Below, in pieces: positions 1 through 11,747 of a DNA stretch of 64,000 bases (within the stretch, counting starts at the first letter, position 1; every line of letters starts with the position of its first letter). Both the position numbers and the translations under genes were made by a program. Under the pieces are notes generated by a model that made no database searches, was not told the origin of the DNA, and saw only the letters and a program-made list of their open reading frames with translations. This stretch comes from Cololabis saira (taxonomy: Eukaryota; Chordata; Actinopteri; Beloniformes; Belonidae): NCBI RefSeq assembly GCF_033807715.1, contig NC_084601.1, positions 20,478,129 to 20,542,128 of the forward strand. Direction: 5' to 3'.

Positions 1-445
1 CGAGAAGCATCGTTCTAGACAAGTTGCAAACGACGCAGTAGAGTTTGATACCAAAATAAAGGGCATTACGATAATCAAGCCGGGAACTAATGAAAACATG
101 TAAAGCCTTCTCAAGGTCACTACGGCTCAAGAACGGCTTGACTTTTGTGAGGAGTTGAAGTTGCCAGAAGCTCGCCCTGACAACAGATTTGGTCTGTTTG
201 TCAAACTTTAAAGTGTTGTCAAAAACCACGCCCAGATTTCTGACTACCTGGTTGAAATGAGGGGCGAGGGCATCAAGACCTGGGATAAATGAGGAAACTG
301 TACTACTGGGGAGTTTGGAAGGATCAAATACAATACATTCAGTTTTACTCTCATTTAAGGAGGAGATGTTTTGAGACAGACAATTAATGTTGTCTAAGCA
401 TATATAGATGGATTCCTGGGAATTTGTTGTTTTATCCTTTAATGT
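1..445 (-). mobile_element. LINE reverse transcriptase C-terminal relic (L2/CR1-like)
   Basis: On the minus strand the sequence encodes the region just after the RT catalytic core of a fish LINE. Visible stretches include LNESKTECIVFDP, NLGVVFDN, LLTKVKPFLSR and HVFISSRLDYRNALYFG, which match the conserved order in L2/CR1-type elements. Near position 30-45 the frame shifts and a stop appears, so the copy is dead. It runs off the left edge, so its 3' end is not seen. The catalytic RT motifs and endonuclease are absent. The class is clear from the motifs; the clade is inferred. Confidence 0.8.
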
Positions 446-2289
<1,844 letters not shown>

Positions 2290-3597
2290 CAGTATGTTTT
2301 ACATGCACTAACAGAAAGTCAAATTATTGCCTTAGTCCGACTAATATTGAAGTTTTAAAAACCACCTTAGTCGGGCTGTAGTCGAACCGAACTGGGGGCT
2401 ATTCCAGCATGTATACGCACACCATGCACTAGCTTAGCTGAGCTATTGACCGCCCCGGAACTTCCCCTAACCCTTCCGGAAGTGACAAGACCGCGGAAGC
2501 GGGAATAATAACAGTCACTGCATGATAGGGGTGTAACAATATATCGTGCCACGAAATTTCGCGATACAAAAACGTCACGATACGTGTCGTGGAGGTGACA
2601 ACCTGTATCGCGATATTGGGTTATTAATATTAATCTATTGTGTTGACTAGAAACGCGCATCTGACCGCGGCTGCAGCCGCGACCGCGCGGACCAAAATCT
2701 TACTCCGCTCAGAAGAAAGTAGTCCCGTTTTGCGGTCCTGTTTTGAGCTCTGAACCTTTACTTATTTAAGTCTGTAGAGTTAAGCCTTACCTTATTAAAT
2801 TAAACCTTTTTGGGGTCGTGAGTAGGATAAACACGGGACAACTTCTGCGTGAGTTTGCGTGTACTTCAATGTCCGCTCAACAGCGTAGGATTTCAGAACA
2901 TCAACACAACACCTAGTGCTGTATCACTCCGCCCAATCTAAAACATACTAACAACTGATATACTGACTAGTGTAATTATAGTCCCTGATTTACAGAATAT
3001 AAAGAATATATTTATAAAATAATGAACCCTGAATTACCAAAATAACCTTCTTAACTAAAATAAATCTCCTCTTACACTTATAAGGTGAGCATGAATCAAT
3101 CTTTTTTATGATGTAAAATTGTATCTATTTATTTACTTTTATTTATTTATTTAATTTTAGTTGTTAAATTTCTGGAAAAGAAAAAAGTCAAATCATACAT
3201 GAGAAAAACTATTCAGTTTGTGTCTAAATATTTGTACTTGTATGAAACTGAAGATGCATAATGCAAACCTGACATTTACTTTTAGTTCAGTTTGTGGAAA
3301 ATGGTTGGCCTGGCTTTCTCTTTAAAACTTAAACAGTTATAAAGCATTACAAACTGGAACAATAGGGCAAACGCACAGCATTGTTTTGTATTATGTGTCT
3401 TTATGTCTTTGTCTTTATGTGTCTATAAAAGACAATTTTTTTCCAGTCATATATTCCTCTATCAAGGTTGTTAAAAAATACTGCTATAATATCGTATTGT
3501 ATCGTTATCGTGACCTCAATATCGTGTATCATACCGTATCGTGAGATTAGTGTATCGTTACACCCCTACTGCATGATAACAACACAGTAGCAGCAGG
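2290..3597. mobile_element. MITE family copy 1, interrupted and 3'-truncated
   Basis: The left end (about 2290, CAGTATGTTTTACATGCAC) and internal text such as GTCGAACCGAACTG match the complete copy at 39895-40464. The element is interrupted by the hAT insertion at 2526-3568 and resumes with ACAACACAGTAGCAG. It then stops at about 3597, where a SINE-like repeat begins, so the right end is missing. It is non-coding. The superfamily is uncertain. Confidence 0.7.
2526..3568. mobile_element. Non-autonomous hAT element with 8-bp TSD
   Basis: Ends are TAGGGGTGTAAC and its exact reverse complement, flanked by the direct repeat CTGCATGA at 2518-2525 and 3569-3576. An 8-bp TSD plus short terminal inverted repeats is the hAT signature. 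Both subterminal regions are dense in short ATCGTG/CACGAT words, the kind of arrangement hAT transposases bind. The 1,043-bp interior is AT-rich with no transposase frame, so it must be mobilised in trans. It sits inside the MITE that begins at 2290. Confidence 0.92.
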
Positions 3598-3976
3598 GGG
3601 GGCACAGTGGCACAGCTGGTAGTGCAGCCATCTGAGAGCAAGAAGGTCCTGGGTTCAATTTCCGCCGGGGACGCTGTGGGCGCTGAAGTCCGTGTTAAGT
3701 TCCCCCTGGGTGGGGTTGGCGAAAGGGCCTTTCTGTGTGGAGTTTGCATGTTCTCCCCGTGTTCCCTTGGGTAGCAATGTGAGCTACCCTCACAAAAACA
3801 TGCACACAGTCCTGGGCTATACTGCCCCCTCTGGCCAACCGGGGCGCCAGATGGGGTGGGGGCGATCTGGCCGGAATAACGTGATCCTTCCACGCGCTAC
3901 GTCCGGCCAGAGAAACCCCACCCTGTCTGGTGAAAACAAGCAGCCTGCTCACTCCTCAGGTTAAGGAGGAGGCCCC
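3598..3976 (+). mobile_element. tRNA-headed SINE-like repeat, family S2, 3'-truncated
   Basis: The head has an A box (TGGCACAGCTGG) and about 50 bp later a degenerate B box (GGTTCAATTTCC), the internal Pol III promoter of a tRNA-derived SINE. The body includes CTTTCTGTGTGGAGTTTGCA and GAGCTACCCTCACAAAAACA. Related copies lie at about 47.33, 49.29 and 52.94 kb. The body stops at about 3976 against hAT sequence, before the usual AT-rich tail. The short frames in it are artefacts. Confidence 0.72.
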
Positions 3977-4908
3977 TAGTCATTTGATTTTGAGTATCGA
4001 GTCCCTATCCGATACTTTCATAAAAAACAAAATCAACAAATGCAAAATAAACAGATCCAGGTTGTCCCTCATTTTTATTTTATTCTTATTTTATCATTTT
4101 GCACTTAAACAGTGCAACAGTCTCTTGGAGGTAGCTTGAACAATCAAGTAATAGTGCAACTATTAACTGGTAAAAATAGTGCAAATTTAAACATAAATTT
4201 GAATGAAATAAAAACAGCAGCTCAACTTAAAACACCCAGCAGGCCTGTAAACAAATAAGCAAATAAAAAAGCAACAGTGTCATAAAGTAAGACCAGTAAT
4301 GTTCTTTTAGACTGAACTCTTACTTCTTACTTCTTAAACTGGCTTAAAGAATAAAATGTTTGTGTTTGAAGGACCTACAATCTTCCATGGGTAGCAGGGT
4401 GTCTGTCACACTGCGTTGAGAAAGCAAGCCCTCGTGCACGCAAAGTCAGCAAGAATGTGTGACACAGCCTGTAGTGTTTTTCTGAACGCTCAGCTGAGGA
4501 AGACGACACAGACGCTTTGTTCAGGTTACGGTCACCGTTGTAACTTAACCTTTTATTTATCTACCTCCGCTGTAACACTGCTGTGCGCATGTGCAGATCA
4601 CCACAAACAAACAACTTTATTGATCTCACTTTACGTGACACACACAGCCCACACTCCGCACCCCCACCTCACTTATAGCTTTCTTCATATTAGCAGCGTT
4701 GTCGCACAAAATTAGGTGGACCTGTTGTTTTTTGATACACCGGTTGTTTAGCATTTTTTCCATAGTCTGTTTGATGCACTGATCAAAATAATGAGAATAC
4801 AATATATATCCGATCCGTGATCGGGATGCAACGTCCAATTTCGATCAAGTCTGAAACAATGTGATCGGGCCCAATTTCCGATCACGTGATCGGATCGGGA
4901 CATCCCTA
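3977..4908 (-). mobile_element. hAT transposon relic, terminal repeat at 4908
   Basis: In minus orientation the element starts at 4908 with TAGGGATGTCCCGATCCGAT, the same terminus as the hAT element at 30346-31694. Palindromic ATCACGTGATCGG words follow in the subterminal zone. The interior carries a transposase fragment at 4626-4734. The other end (about 3977) is lost against the S2 repeat, so the TSD cannot be checked. Confidence 0.7.
4626..4734 (-). pseudogene. hAT transposase fragment
   Basis: A short minus-strand segment reads VHLILCDNAANMKKAI followed by GVRSVGCVCH. This matches the hAT transposase region around the first catalytic aspartate (xxDNAxNM), followed by the GC-x-H motif that usually continues into AHTLQL. 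The aspartate is kept, but a stop follows CVCHVK and the rest of the usual 600-700 residue protein is missing. The orientation agrees with the terminal repeat at 4908. It is non-functional. Confidence 0.75.
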
Positions 4909-5111
4909 CTTTGCATCATCAAAGTAGATTTTTTCCAATTTGAGAAATGGCAAAAAGTGTTTAAAGCACAGAGAAGTAGATGGAGGTTTGGGAGATTTCT
5001 AAAGTAGTAGTAGCCTATACAACGTTGTGCTAATAAAGATGAAAAGGTTAGAAGTTGTTGCAGAGAAGTTATCTGAGGGGAACCCTTGAACCCCAAAAAT
5101 GGCACTCAGGC

Positions 5112-5875
5112 TCTTTTTTTTTTTTTTTTATCCGAGTCCCTAACCATGACCTGGTTATGAAGAAGTCAGATCAGACGTTGTGCAGTTTGGGATACAAATA
5201 AAGAATGTAGCTTAAATTACAAGAAGCGGAATGACATCAGTCACATTGGTCGATTACGTTAGAATAAATCTTTGACAGATGGGACTTCGAGAAATGAACT
5301 CTATTTAGGATTTTAAGCTGTTTAAGCTGCAACCTGGCAGGGTGTACTCTAACATTTACTGAGGACAGCTTTATACCACCACTGATCTGCCAGCTGGACC
5401 GCAAGCCCCTGCTCCCAAGCAGTTTCGTTTTTAACTGCCACATAAGTGTCCAAAATCGTATATATTTGGAATTAGGATTTTTTTTTTCATTAAGGCCAAG
5501 GGCCAGAAGGTCATCCCATGGCTGGTCAAAAGGAAGTGGGGGTAAGCAGGAAAAAAGAGGAGACAAAATGTCTAACCTGAAAATATAAAAATAAGTGGGA
5601 AATACGTCAATTAAAATTAGAGGATAAGTCTAAAAAATTTGCAAAGACACCCTCTATAGAGATCTCTAATAAGATGAATGACTTTATTTTGCCATAAACG
5701 AAAGGGTTCATTCGTAAGAGAAGGGGAAAATAGATGACTTTGGAGCAATGGCATCATTGGAGGAGATGGAGACAAAAATATGAAATGGTACCTGAACTGG
5801 GATGAAATCTTAAGAGTGGACTGAACTACAGAACTCTTCGTAAAAATAGAGGGTTTGAAAGGCAATGAAGAAATA
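5112..5875 (-). pseudogene. L1-like LINE ORF2 C-terminal relic
   Basis: Minus-strand reading shows, in order, IFTKSSVVQSTLKI, SPSLTNEPFRLWQNK and DLYRG (about 5865-5640). Next come PFDQPWDDLLALGLN, LLGSRGLRSSWQIS and ARLQLKQLKILNRVHFSKS (about 5560-5265), then CD-x-C followed by YPKLHN. This is the post-RT region of fish L1/Tx1-like ORF2, ending in its cysteine motif. Frames change between segments and stops are present. A T-run on the plus strand at about 5112-5130 looks like an antisense poly(A) at its 3' end. No endonuclease or RT core remains. Confidence 0.78.
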
Positions 5876-6386
5876 ATTATAGCTTAATGTGAAGAATGTG
5901 AAGAAGGTGAAAGACTGAATTTCAAGTCTAAAAAAAAAAAAAACGACATCTCCTACAGATACAATAGATTAGAATCGAATAGATTCTCCACCAACCTTTT
6001 CATTAATTGCAATTGAGGGTAAGCAATCTCTATGCTCCATGACTGACACATGAGCATTTACCTTGTCCCAATAGCTTGTCTTACTCGCATACAAGCACTT
6101 GCAATAAATAACTATCAAAGTGATGATAACTTCCCTCTGTCACAACAGACAGCGATCAATCCACACCTTGAATATATTCAGCAGAAGAAAGAAAAAGCTG
6201 GAGTTGGAAGCGAGACAGGATTTGGCCTTAGTGTGATGGGGTTGACATCTATAGCCAACACAGCTTAATGGCATGGATGCCATGAATTGGCATTCACAGT
6301 GGCTCCAATGAATATGCCAGGGATTCTATTTGTGGTGCGTGAGATGACATTGTTGCCCAAGGCCGAGAAAATGGGGTGATACTTAC
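5876..6386. other. No recognisable feature
   Basis: AT-rich sequence with short A-runs. The minus frame of the neighbouring candidate exon stays open into this stretch to about 6265. If the donor at 6386 is not used, that exon would instead end at a stop here. Confidence 0.4.
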
Positions 6387-6477
6387 ATCTAATGGCAAAG
6401 TTCCTCAACATCATACAATCCCACACAGTCACGGGGCTGTGGAGGAGCTCTGACATCTCTTGTAGCGCTTCAGGTAT
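6387..6477 (-). CDS. Candidate 91-bp internal exon, unknown gene
   Basis: On the minus strand a TTTTCAG acceptor abuts position 6477 and a strong GTAAGTAT donor starts at 6386. Only one of three frames is open: 30 codons plus one base, beginning IPEALQEMSELLHSP and ending MMLRNFAIR. The other frames have stops. The start phase (0) matches the end phase of the candidate exon at 11686-11747. I do not recognise the protein. Splice sites plus one open frame can arise by chance, so this is a hypothesis. Confidence 0.3.
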
Positions 6478-6909
6478 CTGAAAACGTAGGGATCTGCTCT
6501 AAGAGGCATGACATGTACATGACAAGAAGTGGGTGTTGGCTGATGGATGAAAGAATGGGAACTGGGTATGTAGGGGAGGATAAACCCAGAAAAATTTGGT
6601 TTACTTGGCTTGTTTTCTTAATTTTGCTGGAATAGATTTTACCAACCTCTTAAGATTTGCCATAAACCTCATGACCTAAATTTGTTTAGCACATCAAAGT
6701 TAATGTCATTAACTGTAAAGGAAAGTTGCATCAATATTTTATCCATGTCATAAGAGAATAAAATGTCTGGGGATGAATAAATAATGTTTTTTTTTTTAAT
6801 AATGATGAATGTTTTTAGTCCATACATTTGTGAACAGTTAAATCATACTCAGTGTTCATATTGAAATATTTAGATATTGTACATTACATTAATTTTAAAC
6901 TAATATTAA

Positions 6910-6911
<2 letters not shown>
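6478..6911. other. No recognisable feature
   Basis: AT-rich sequence with T-runs. No repeat family, RNA or exon could be supported. Confidence 0.5.
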
Positions 6912-6987
<76 letters not shown>

Positions 6988-7006
6988 ACACCCACACCCA
7001 CACACA
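6912..7006. repeat. (CA)n microsatellite with CACCCA variants
   Basis: Pure CA to about 6985, then CCCACA variants to 7006. The resulting Cys-Val frame is not a gene. Confidence 0.97.
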
Positions 7007-8100
7007 CGTGTGTAACTGAAAGAAGAATAGGCTAAAATTACTCCAGAACAATGTAACAGAACTAGTAGCGGTTACAAACTTTTGCACATACCTGTTAACT
7101 ATGTAAGGAAAATGTTTTTGGCTCATACACAGAGGAAATCTCAGGCTTCTCTAAGTATATGGGGGACTTATAAATAAAGAGTGATGAATCGAGGTATACA
7201 AGAGGCTTTACAGTCCTTTCTCTGACATTAATTTCCCCCATTACAAAGGGGGGTTCTGACACCAGTAGATCACGGTATAGGCTTCCACTGGCAAAGAACT
7301 GAAGCAGACATCCGGAGTGATGCTTATTTATCTGCTAACTATCTCACACAAAAAAACCTGCAGGTACTGTTGACCTTCAGCATAGATTCAGGGCTCAGCG
7401 AGCCGTGAGGTGAATGAAATGCAACTTTGCTTAACCAAGAGACAGTGACATGTCTCGATCGTTTATGTAACTTAACCCCTTCAAAGGCAAGATGGAGAAA
7501 AAGTATGGGATTAGAGGAGAAATTGTATTAGTGAGAGGTAGCAGGACTTTGGCCTGGTTATGGACACCCTTGCAGATGATGGCTTGACATTTGGATTCAG
7601 GGTCAGTAAAATGTCAGATGAGTTATGACAGGAATCTTGATAGGCGGATTATGACTGACCTTTGACCTGGGAATTCTGAAAGGTCACTGCTTACTCAACC
7701 GTCCGCAGGTTAATGTGCTTTCAGATCACGAAGGGTAAGGTAACCGATCCAAACAAGAATACTAAGAGACATTTACCAACATAAATGTTTCAATCCAGCA
7801 TTTTTCCCTCCAAGAGATGCTATGTTCATTCACTCAGTAGCAGTTCTTTAGCTGCAGCTGCTGTAACTGTTAACTTTCAAGAAAGAGTTTTGTGTGTAAC
7901 TGGACATATTTACTATGTTTCTCATGACTAATCCCATAAATTTGCAAAAGCTAATGGGTGCATGACTTAAAACAGTGGCAAACAAGTGCAGGGTTAAAAT
8001 TGCTGCCAGTGATGTGTGTAATGTTTAAGTAATTAGAATAAAGTAAGCTGCTTAAAATTATTGTCCAATGGAAAAAAAAAAGTCAAAACAAAGAAGAAAA
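7007..8100. other. No recognisable feature
   Basis: Mixed-composition sequence without transposon ends, splice-bounded frames or RNA genes that I can support. Confidence 0.5.
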
Positions 8101-8202
8101 TTAAAGCTGCAAGCAGCGATGAACGGGCCCTCGCACCCTTGTGCACGTTCAGGCTGCAGTGGAAGTGCTTGTATGACTTGCATGTAGATGTCTTCAGGCC
8201 TG

Positions 8203-9525
8203 GGGCCTCATCTATAAAGCTTGCTTGCGCAGAAAAAGCGCCTGAAAGTTGCGGAAGCCACCTTCTACGCAAATCCTCGGATCTAAAAAGAAAAAACTAA
8301 CCGAAAAATCTGCTTATCTTTACGGCAACTAGGACCCTCCCGTAAGAATTTACTTAAGACACGGGGAACTGGCGACGCAGGGTTTGAGGTGGTGAAATGA
8401 AGCCAGATTCATGTCATACTCTTAATAATGTCATCACATATCACAAAATATATAAGACTTAAAATAATAAAATAATAAAATAAAATAATATAGCGCTGAT
8501 CGTGTTCCTCTGTGTGTGAAGCTCAGTCAGTCAGGACTCTGGTGCTGCTGGAGCTGCAGCCGCGGTGCAGGACACGCCGGGAACCTCCTTCACCGCTTTA
8601 GGACAGAACAAATGAGGGGCTGCGTTTAGGGAGCCCCACGGAGCCCCTCATTTCTTCCCTAAAGGGACTCAGATTTGTTTTCATATGAGTTTTACGCGCG
8701 CGTGAAACCTTTACATGCAGGTGTATGGTGCCTAAATTAGGGTCCCGCGTTAAAACGACGCAGAGCCTACGGCGTAAGGTACGCGGCGACGCGCACCTAC
8801 GCCGTAGGCTCTGCGTTAAAGGAACGCAGAACCATAAACCCGCCCTGAGCAGCTCTGAGGGGAGGGAGGAGGAGGGAGAGCGGGGGGGTGAAGCGGGGCT
8901 GCTCTCGTATCGCTTTCATACAGTGTCTTGATAATTTGCAATTTAAGGCTGAGCCTACCGTTAGTTTTTAAACTGTAAAAAGTAAGGGGAAAATAAACAT
9001 GATTTTGAAAAGACGGGGGGACGTGTGTCCCCCTGTTGCACCGGGGAACTCACGGCGTTCCGCGCAGCAACGGCGTGCTGCCACTCACTCGCTTTATTTA
9101 CTATTTATTTTTCTACTTTTACTGTGACCACAAAATAATGTGGTTTTCCTGTCCTCCTCCTCATCAACAACATCTAGATCTCAGATCTCAGTGAAATTCA
9201 GTGGCACGGTGGCTCGACACGTTCATTCATTCATTCTGAAGCCAAACAGGTTGCAGGAAGCCACTGCGCATGCTCAGCAGGCTCATTCATATGCAAAATG
9301 ATTCCATTTTCGGTAGAAAGTGGGCGTGTTGAGGGCGGGACACCAGGCGGATTCACGTGCGCAGCCTTCCAGCTGGACTGTGATTTATAAAGAGAACCTT
9401 ACGTGGAAGTCTGCGTGCACGCGGTTTTATAGATCCGGATTTTTTTTTGCGCCCGGCATTTTCGGCTTTTGAGCGTACGTGCACTTTTAGTATGAATCCT
9501 ACGCAGTCCATTTTAAATGAGGCCC
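8203..9525. mobile_element. 1.3-kb MITE with 3-bp CTG TSD (Harbinger-like)
   Basis: Ends are GGGCCTCAT and ATGAGGCCC, flanked by CTG at 8200-8202 and 9526-9528. A near-identical 1,244-bp copy at 53272-54515 is flanked by CAG. A 3-bp duplication with short terminal repeats fits the PIF/Harbinger group broadly. The interior has no transposase, several CpG-rich blocks, and a strong hairpin at 8758-8816. The short frames inside carry no recognisable motif. Confidence 0.85.
8758..8816. repeat. Internal 22-bp-arm hairpin of the MITE
   Basis: Left arm 8758-8780 (ACGCAGAGCCTACGGCGTAA, then GGT) pairs with right arm 8795-8816 with one bulged A around a 14-nt GC-rich loop. The same hairpin is at 53786-53844, and one related arm occurs alone at 9946-9983. 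Confidence 0.9.
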
Positions 9526-9634
9526 CTGGACATTTAGGGGATGACACCACCCACGACTCTCTATGTCAAACCATTCAAAAGTTATGGCAGAAAGTAGGAA
9601 CTATCAGATATCGACCAATCAGATGAAGGGGCGA

Positions 9635-10536
9635 GGGATTTGAGATGCGGACTCGCCGACCGAGGGCTAGAGAAAATTTCCCAGAATGCTTTACGTCATG
9701 ATTTGCAGACTTAATCAAACAAAAAAACATGGCAGACATTTCTCATTTCTCTCATGATAAAATCAATGTTTTGAGTTAGTTTCTGCATAAAAATGTGTTT
9801 TGATTACATTTCTAGCGAGAAATATATATTTTACTTTCATAATATTCACTCAGTGAATGTACATAATCACTTGCTTGCCCGTTGTTGCAAAGTTTTTTCA
9901 GATCTCGCCAGAATAAAGGCTGATTCATGGTTCTGCGTTACACCAACGCAGAGCCTACGGCGTAGGTTACGCGGTGCCGTGCGCCGTATGGTGCTGCTGC
10001 TCCCGAGATCTTCTCATCCCTGAAAACATCGGAGCAAATTTCTTAACAAGCGTTATTTGGATAAACTGAGCCCAGGTTGGGGATCTTAACGGTTACTTTT
10101 ACGCCTGAAAAAATATTCAAACTTAATAAAGTGGCATATTAACAGCGCTACAGCGGAAATTAAAACAGCTTTTAGCTCTCGGCTTCCTGATATGGTGTGA
10201 CGTATGTGCAAACGTAACTACGCAGTCGCTTACGTACCCGAACGTAAACCACGTACTGACGTAGGCTAGTGGTAGTGAGTGAGGGCTAGTGGTAGTGAGT
10301 AGGGTGAACATTGGGATTGGCCCTTGTTCTCCCTAAGCTTCTCCTCCACCTTCCTCCTGTAGCAGTCTTTTGCCTCCTTGAGGCCCTATGCACTTCTCAG
10401 ATTATTTCTGCGCAGCAACTGCTTTTATAGCTATCCCAATGAATACAAAACAGGGTGTATGCACCACAAGGAAAGATACAAAACCACAAACATAAATACG
10501 AGGTCACGAGGTGGCAATAATGCATGTTTTTTGCTG
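9635..10536. other. Mostly unassigned; holds an orphan arm of the MITE hairpin
   Basis: The 38-bp stretch at 9946-9983 (ACGCAGAGCCTACGGCGTAG and onward) matches one arm and loop of the 8.76-kb hairpin. It is preceded by TGATTCATGGTTCTGCGTTA, so it is probably a piece of a separate MITE. The rest, including CpG-rich ACGTA-containing sequence at 10190-10260, is unassigned. Confidence 0.5.
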
Positions 10537-10720
10537 TCAACAACCGGCCAACAACATGAATGGAAACGAAGCAGAAGAATGCAGCAAAAGAAGAAGGAGA
10601 AGAAGGAACACGTAAACAATAGACGATACTTGTGTTTCTGTTTGTTTTTTTCAATTGAGTTTAAAAAAAACCCTCCTCATTGGCGCAATATGCCAACAAG
10701 ACCTCAACCAACTTTGTAGT
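10537..10720 (+). repeat. Dispersed repeat shared with 46.05 kb
   Basis: The stretch CAGAAGAATGCAGCAAAAGA through AACAATAGACGATACTTGTG resembles 46055-46165. The two are diverged copies of one dispersed repeat whose ends were not resolved. A possible right terminus (CTAGTGGAAACGCACC) lies at about 11030. Confidence 0.5.
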
Positions 10721-11685
10721 CCATCTTTTGTTTTTGCTTGTAATCTCCAACTTCATTATATGTACTTGTAGCAAAATGTTTTTGGTCCAAATTGTTCAAA
10801 TGAGTTGCAGTCACATGATTTATTTTCACGTAGGAGTACTCAACGCAATTAAGGAATTAGCCGAGACCTCCCACCAGGAAGTTCCTTTTTGGCCAACATG
10901 AGTACCTCTCCTATTTACAGTTTTTAACCACGTAAAGGTTGCTGAAAGCCACTTTTGCAGGGCTGTTCCTGGTATTAGAGAGAATTGCCAATGATTCGGC
11001 CGGAAAAATCTACCCGGAACTCCCGCTAGTGGAAACGCACCTTATGAAGACAATGTGGACACAATAAGTGTCCCAGACCATTTCAAAATGCCTCCTGAGT
11101 AATCAGATCTGAATTTTTCCTGGAATGTGCTCAGACTTGGCATTAGCGCCTGCCACTTGTTCAGATCTCCCAGGAGACACTTTAATGCAGGGTGTGAATT
11201 GGGTCTTAAGACAACATCATAACAGGAAATAGCTAGTACATGTGATATTTGGTTTTAACGTCCAAAAGTAAATATAAACTGTTTGGAGGTATATTAGATG
11301 CCAAGTTAATGCGGAAGTACCCTGGATAAGATCAAATTGACCATCTGATGTCCTCTTTTATTACCTTAAGAGCATGACGTCACAACCCACCCACATGCAG
11401 GCAAGCCTTTAACCATGTTAGCGTCAGCAGAGTTCAGTTTACTGGTCCTAAGTGCCATGACTAATTACCCTCTGAAGTTACGTCAACTACTAACAATCAA
11501 TGAGTACCATTAGTGCTAATCACTCTTTAATTAATGATTTATGCATGGCCTCTTGTTTGCCGCATGTGTGCTTATTCTGGTATGAGAACAGTCATTGTTT
11601 GTGTGGCCTCTGGCCACGCTGAAGTCAACAGTCATTGGAAAGAGGATTATTACACTAATGTTTTATAGAGATCTGAGGAACTCAC
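10721..11685. other. Mostly unassigned; diverged repeat and homeodomain-type motifs
   Basis: 11035-11230 resembles 21165-21300 (shared words such as GACAATGTGG and TGTCYCAGACCA), suggesting two old copies of one DNA transposon. 11380-11640 is unique and rich in CTAATTA, TTTAATTAATGATTTATGCA and TGACTAATTA-like words, the kind of composition seen in developmental enhancers. No exon is supported. Confidence 0.4.
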
Positions 11686-11747
11686 CTCGGCTGTCCCATT
11701 ACTTTTATTCATAAAGGTTATTCCCAAACCCACAGAACTCCCCCATC
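11686..11747 (-). CDS. Candidate 62-bp internal exon, unknown gene
   Basis: The minus strand has a CTTTCCAG acceptor before 11747 and a GTGAGTTCC donor from 11685. One frame is open: two leading bases, then 20 codons starting WGSSVGLGITF and ending with two N-glycosylation sequons (NKS, NGT). It ends at a codon boundary, compatible with the phase-0 start at 6477. The protein is unrecognised. Short exons like this are easily mimicked by chance. Confidence 0.25.

Larger units (their letters stand above)
8101..9634 (-). mobile_element. Repeat family A copy 1, interrupted and truncated
   Basis: The right terminus of family A is seen in reverse at 8101 (AAAGCTGCAAGCAGCGATGA). A 1.3-kb MITE then interrupts it at 8203-9525. 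Family text resumes with ATGACACCACCCACGACTC and CAAAAGTTATGGCAGAAAGT, which match the 137-bp unit of the copy at 17863-19275. The match ends at about 9634, so most of the element is missing. It is non-coding; the class is unknown to me. Confidence 0.75.

Noticed and set aside
8725..8931. Frame repeated at 53747-53947
   Set aside because: Conserved only because both are copies of the same MITE; it spans the hairpin and has no known domain.
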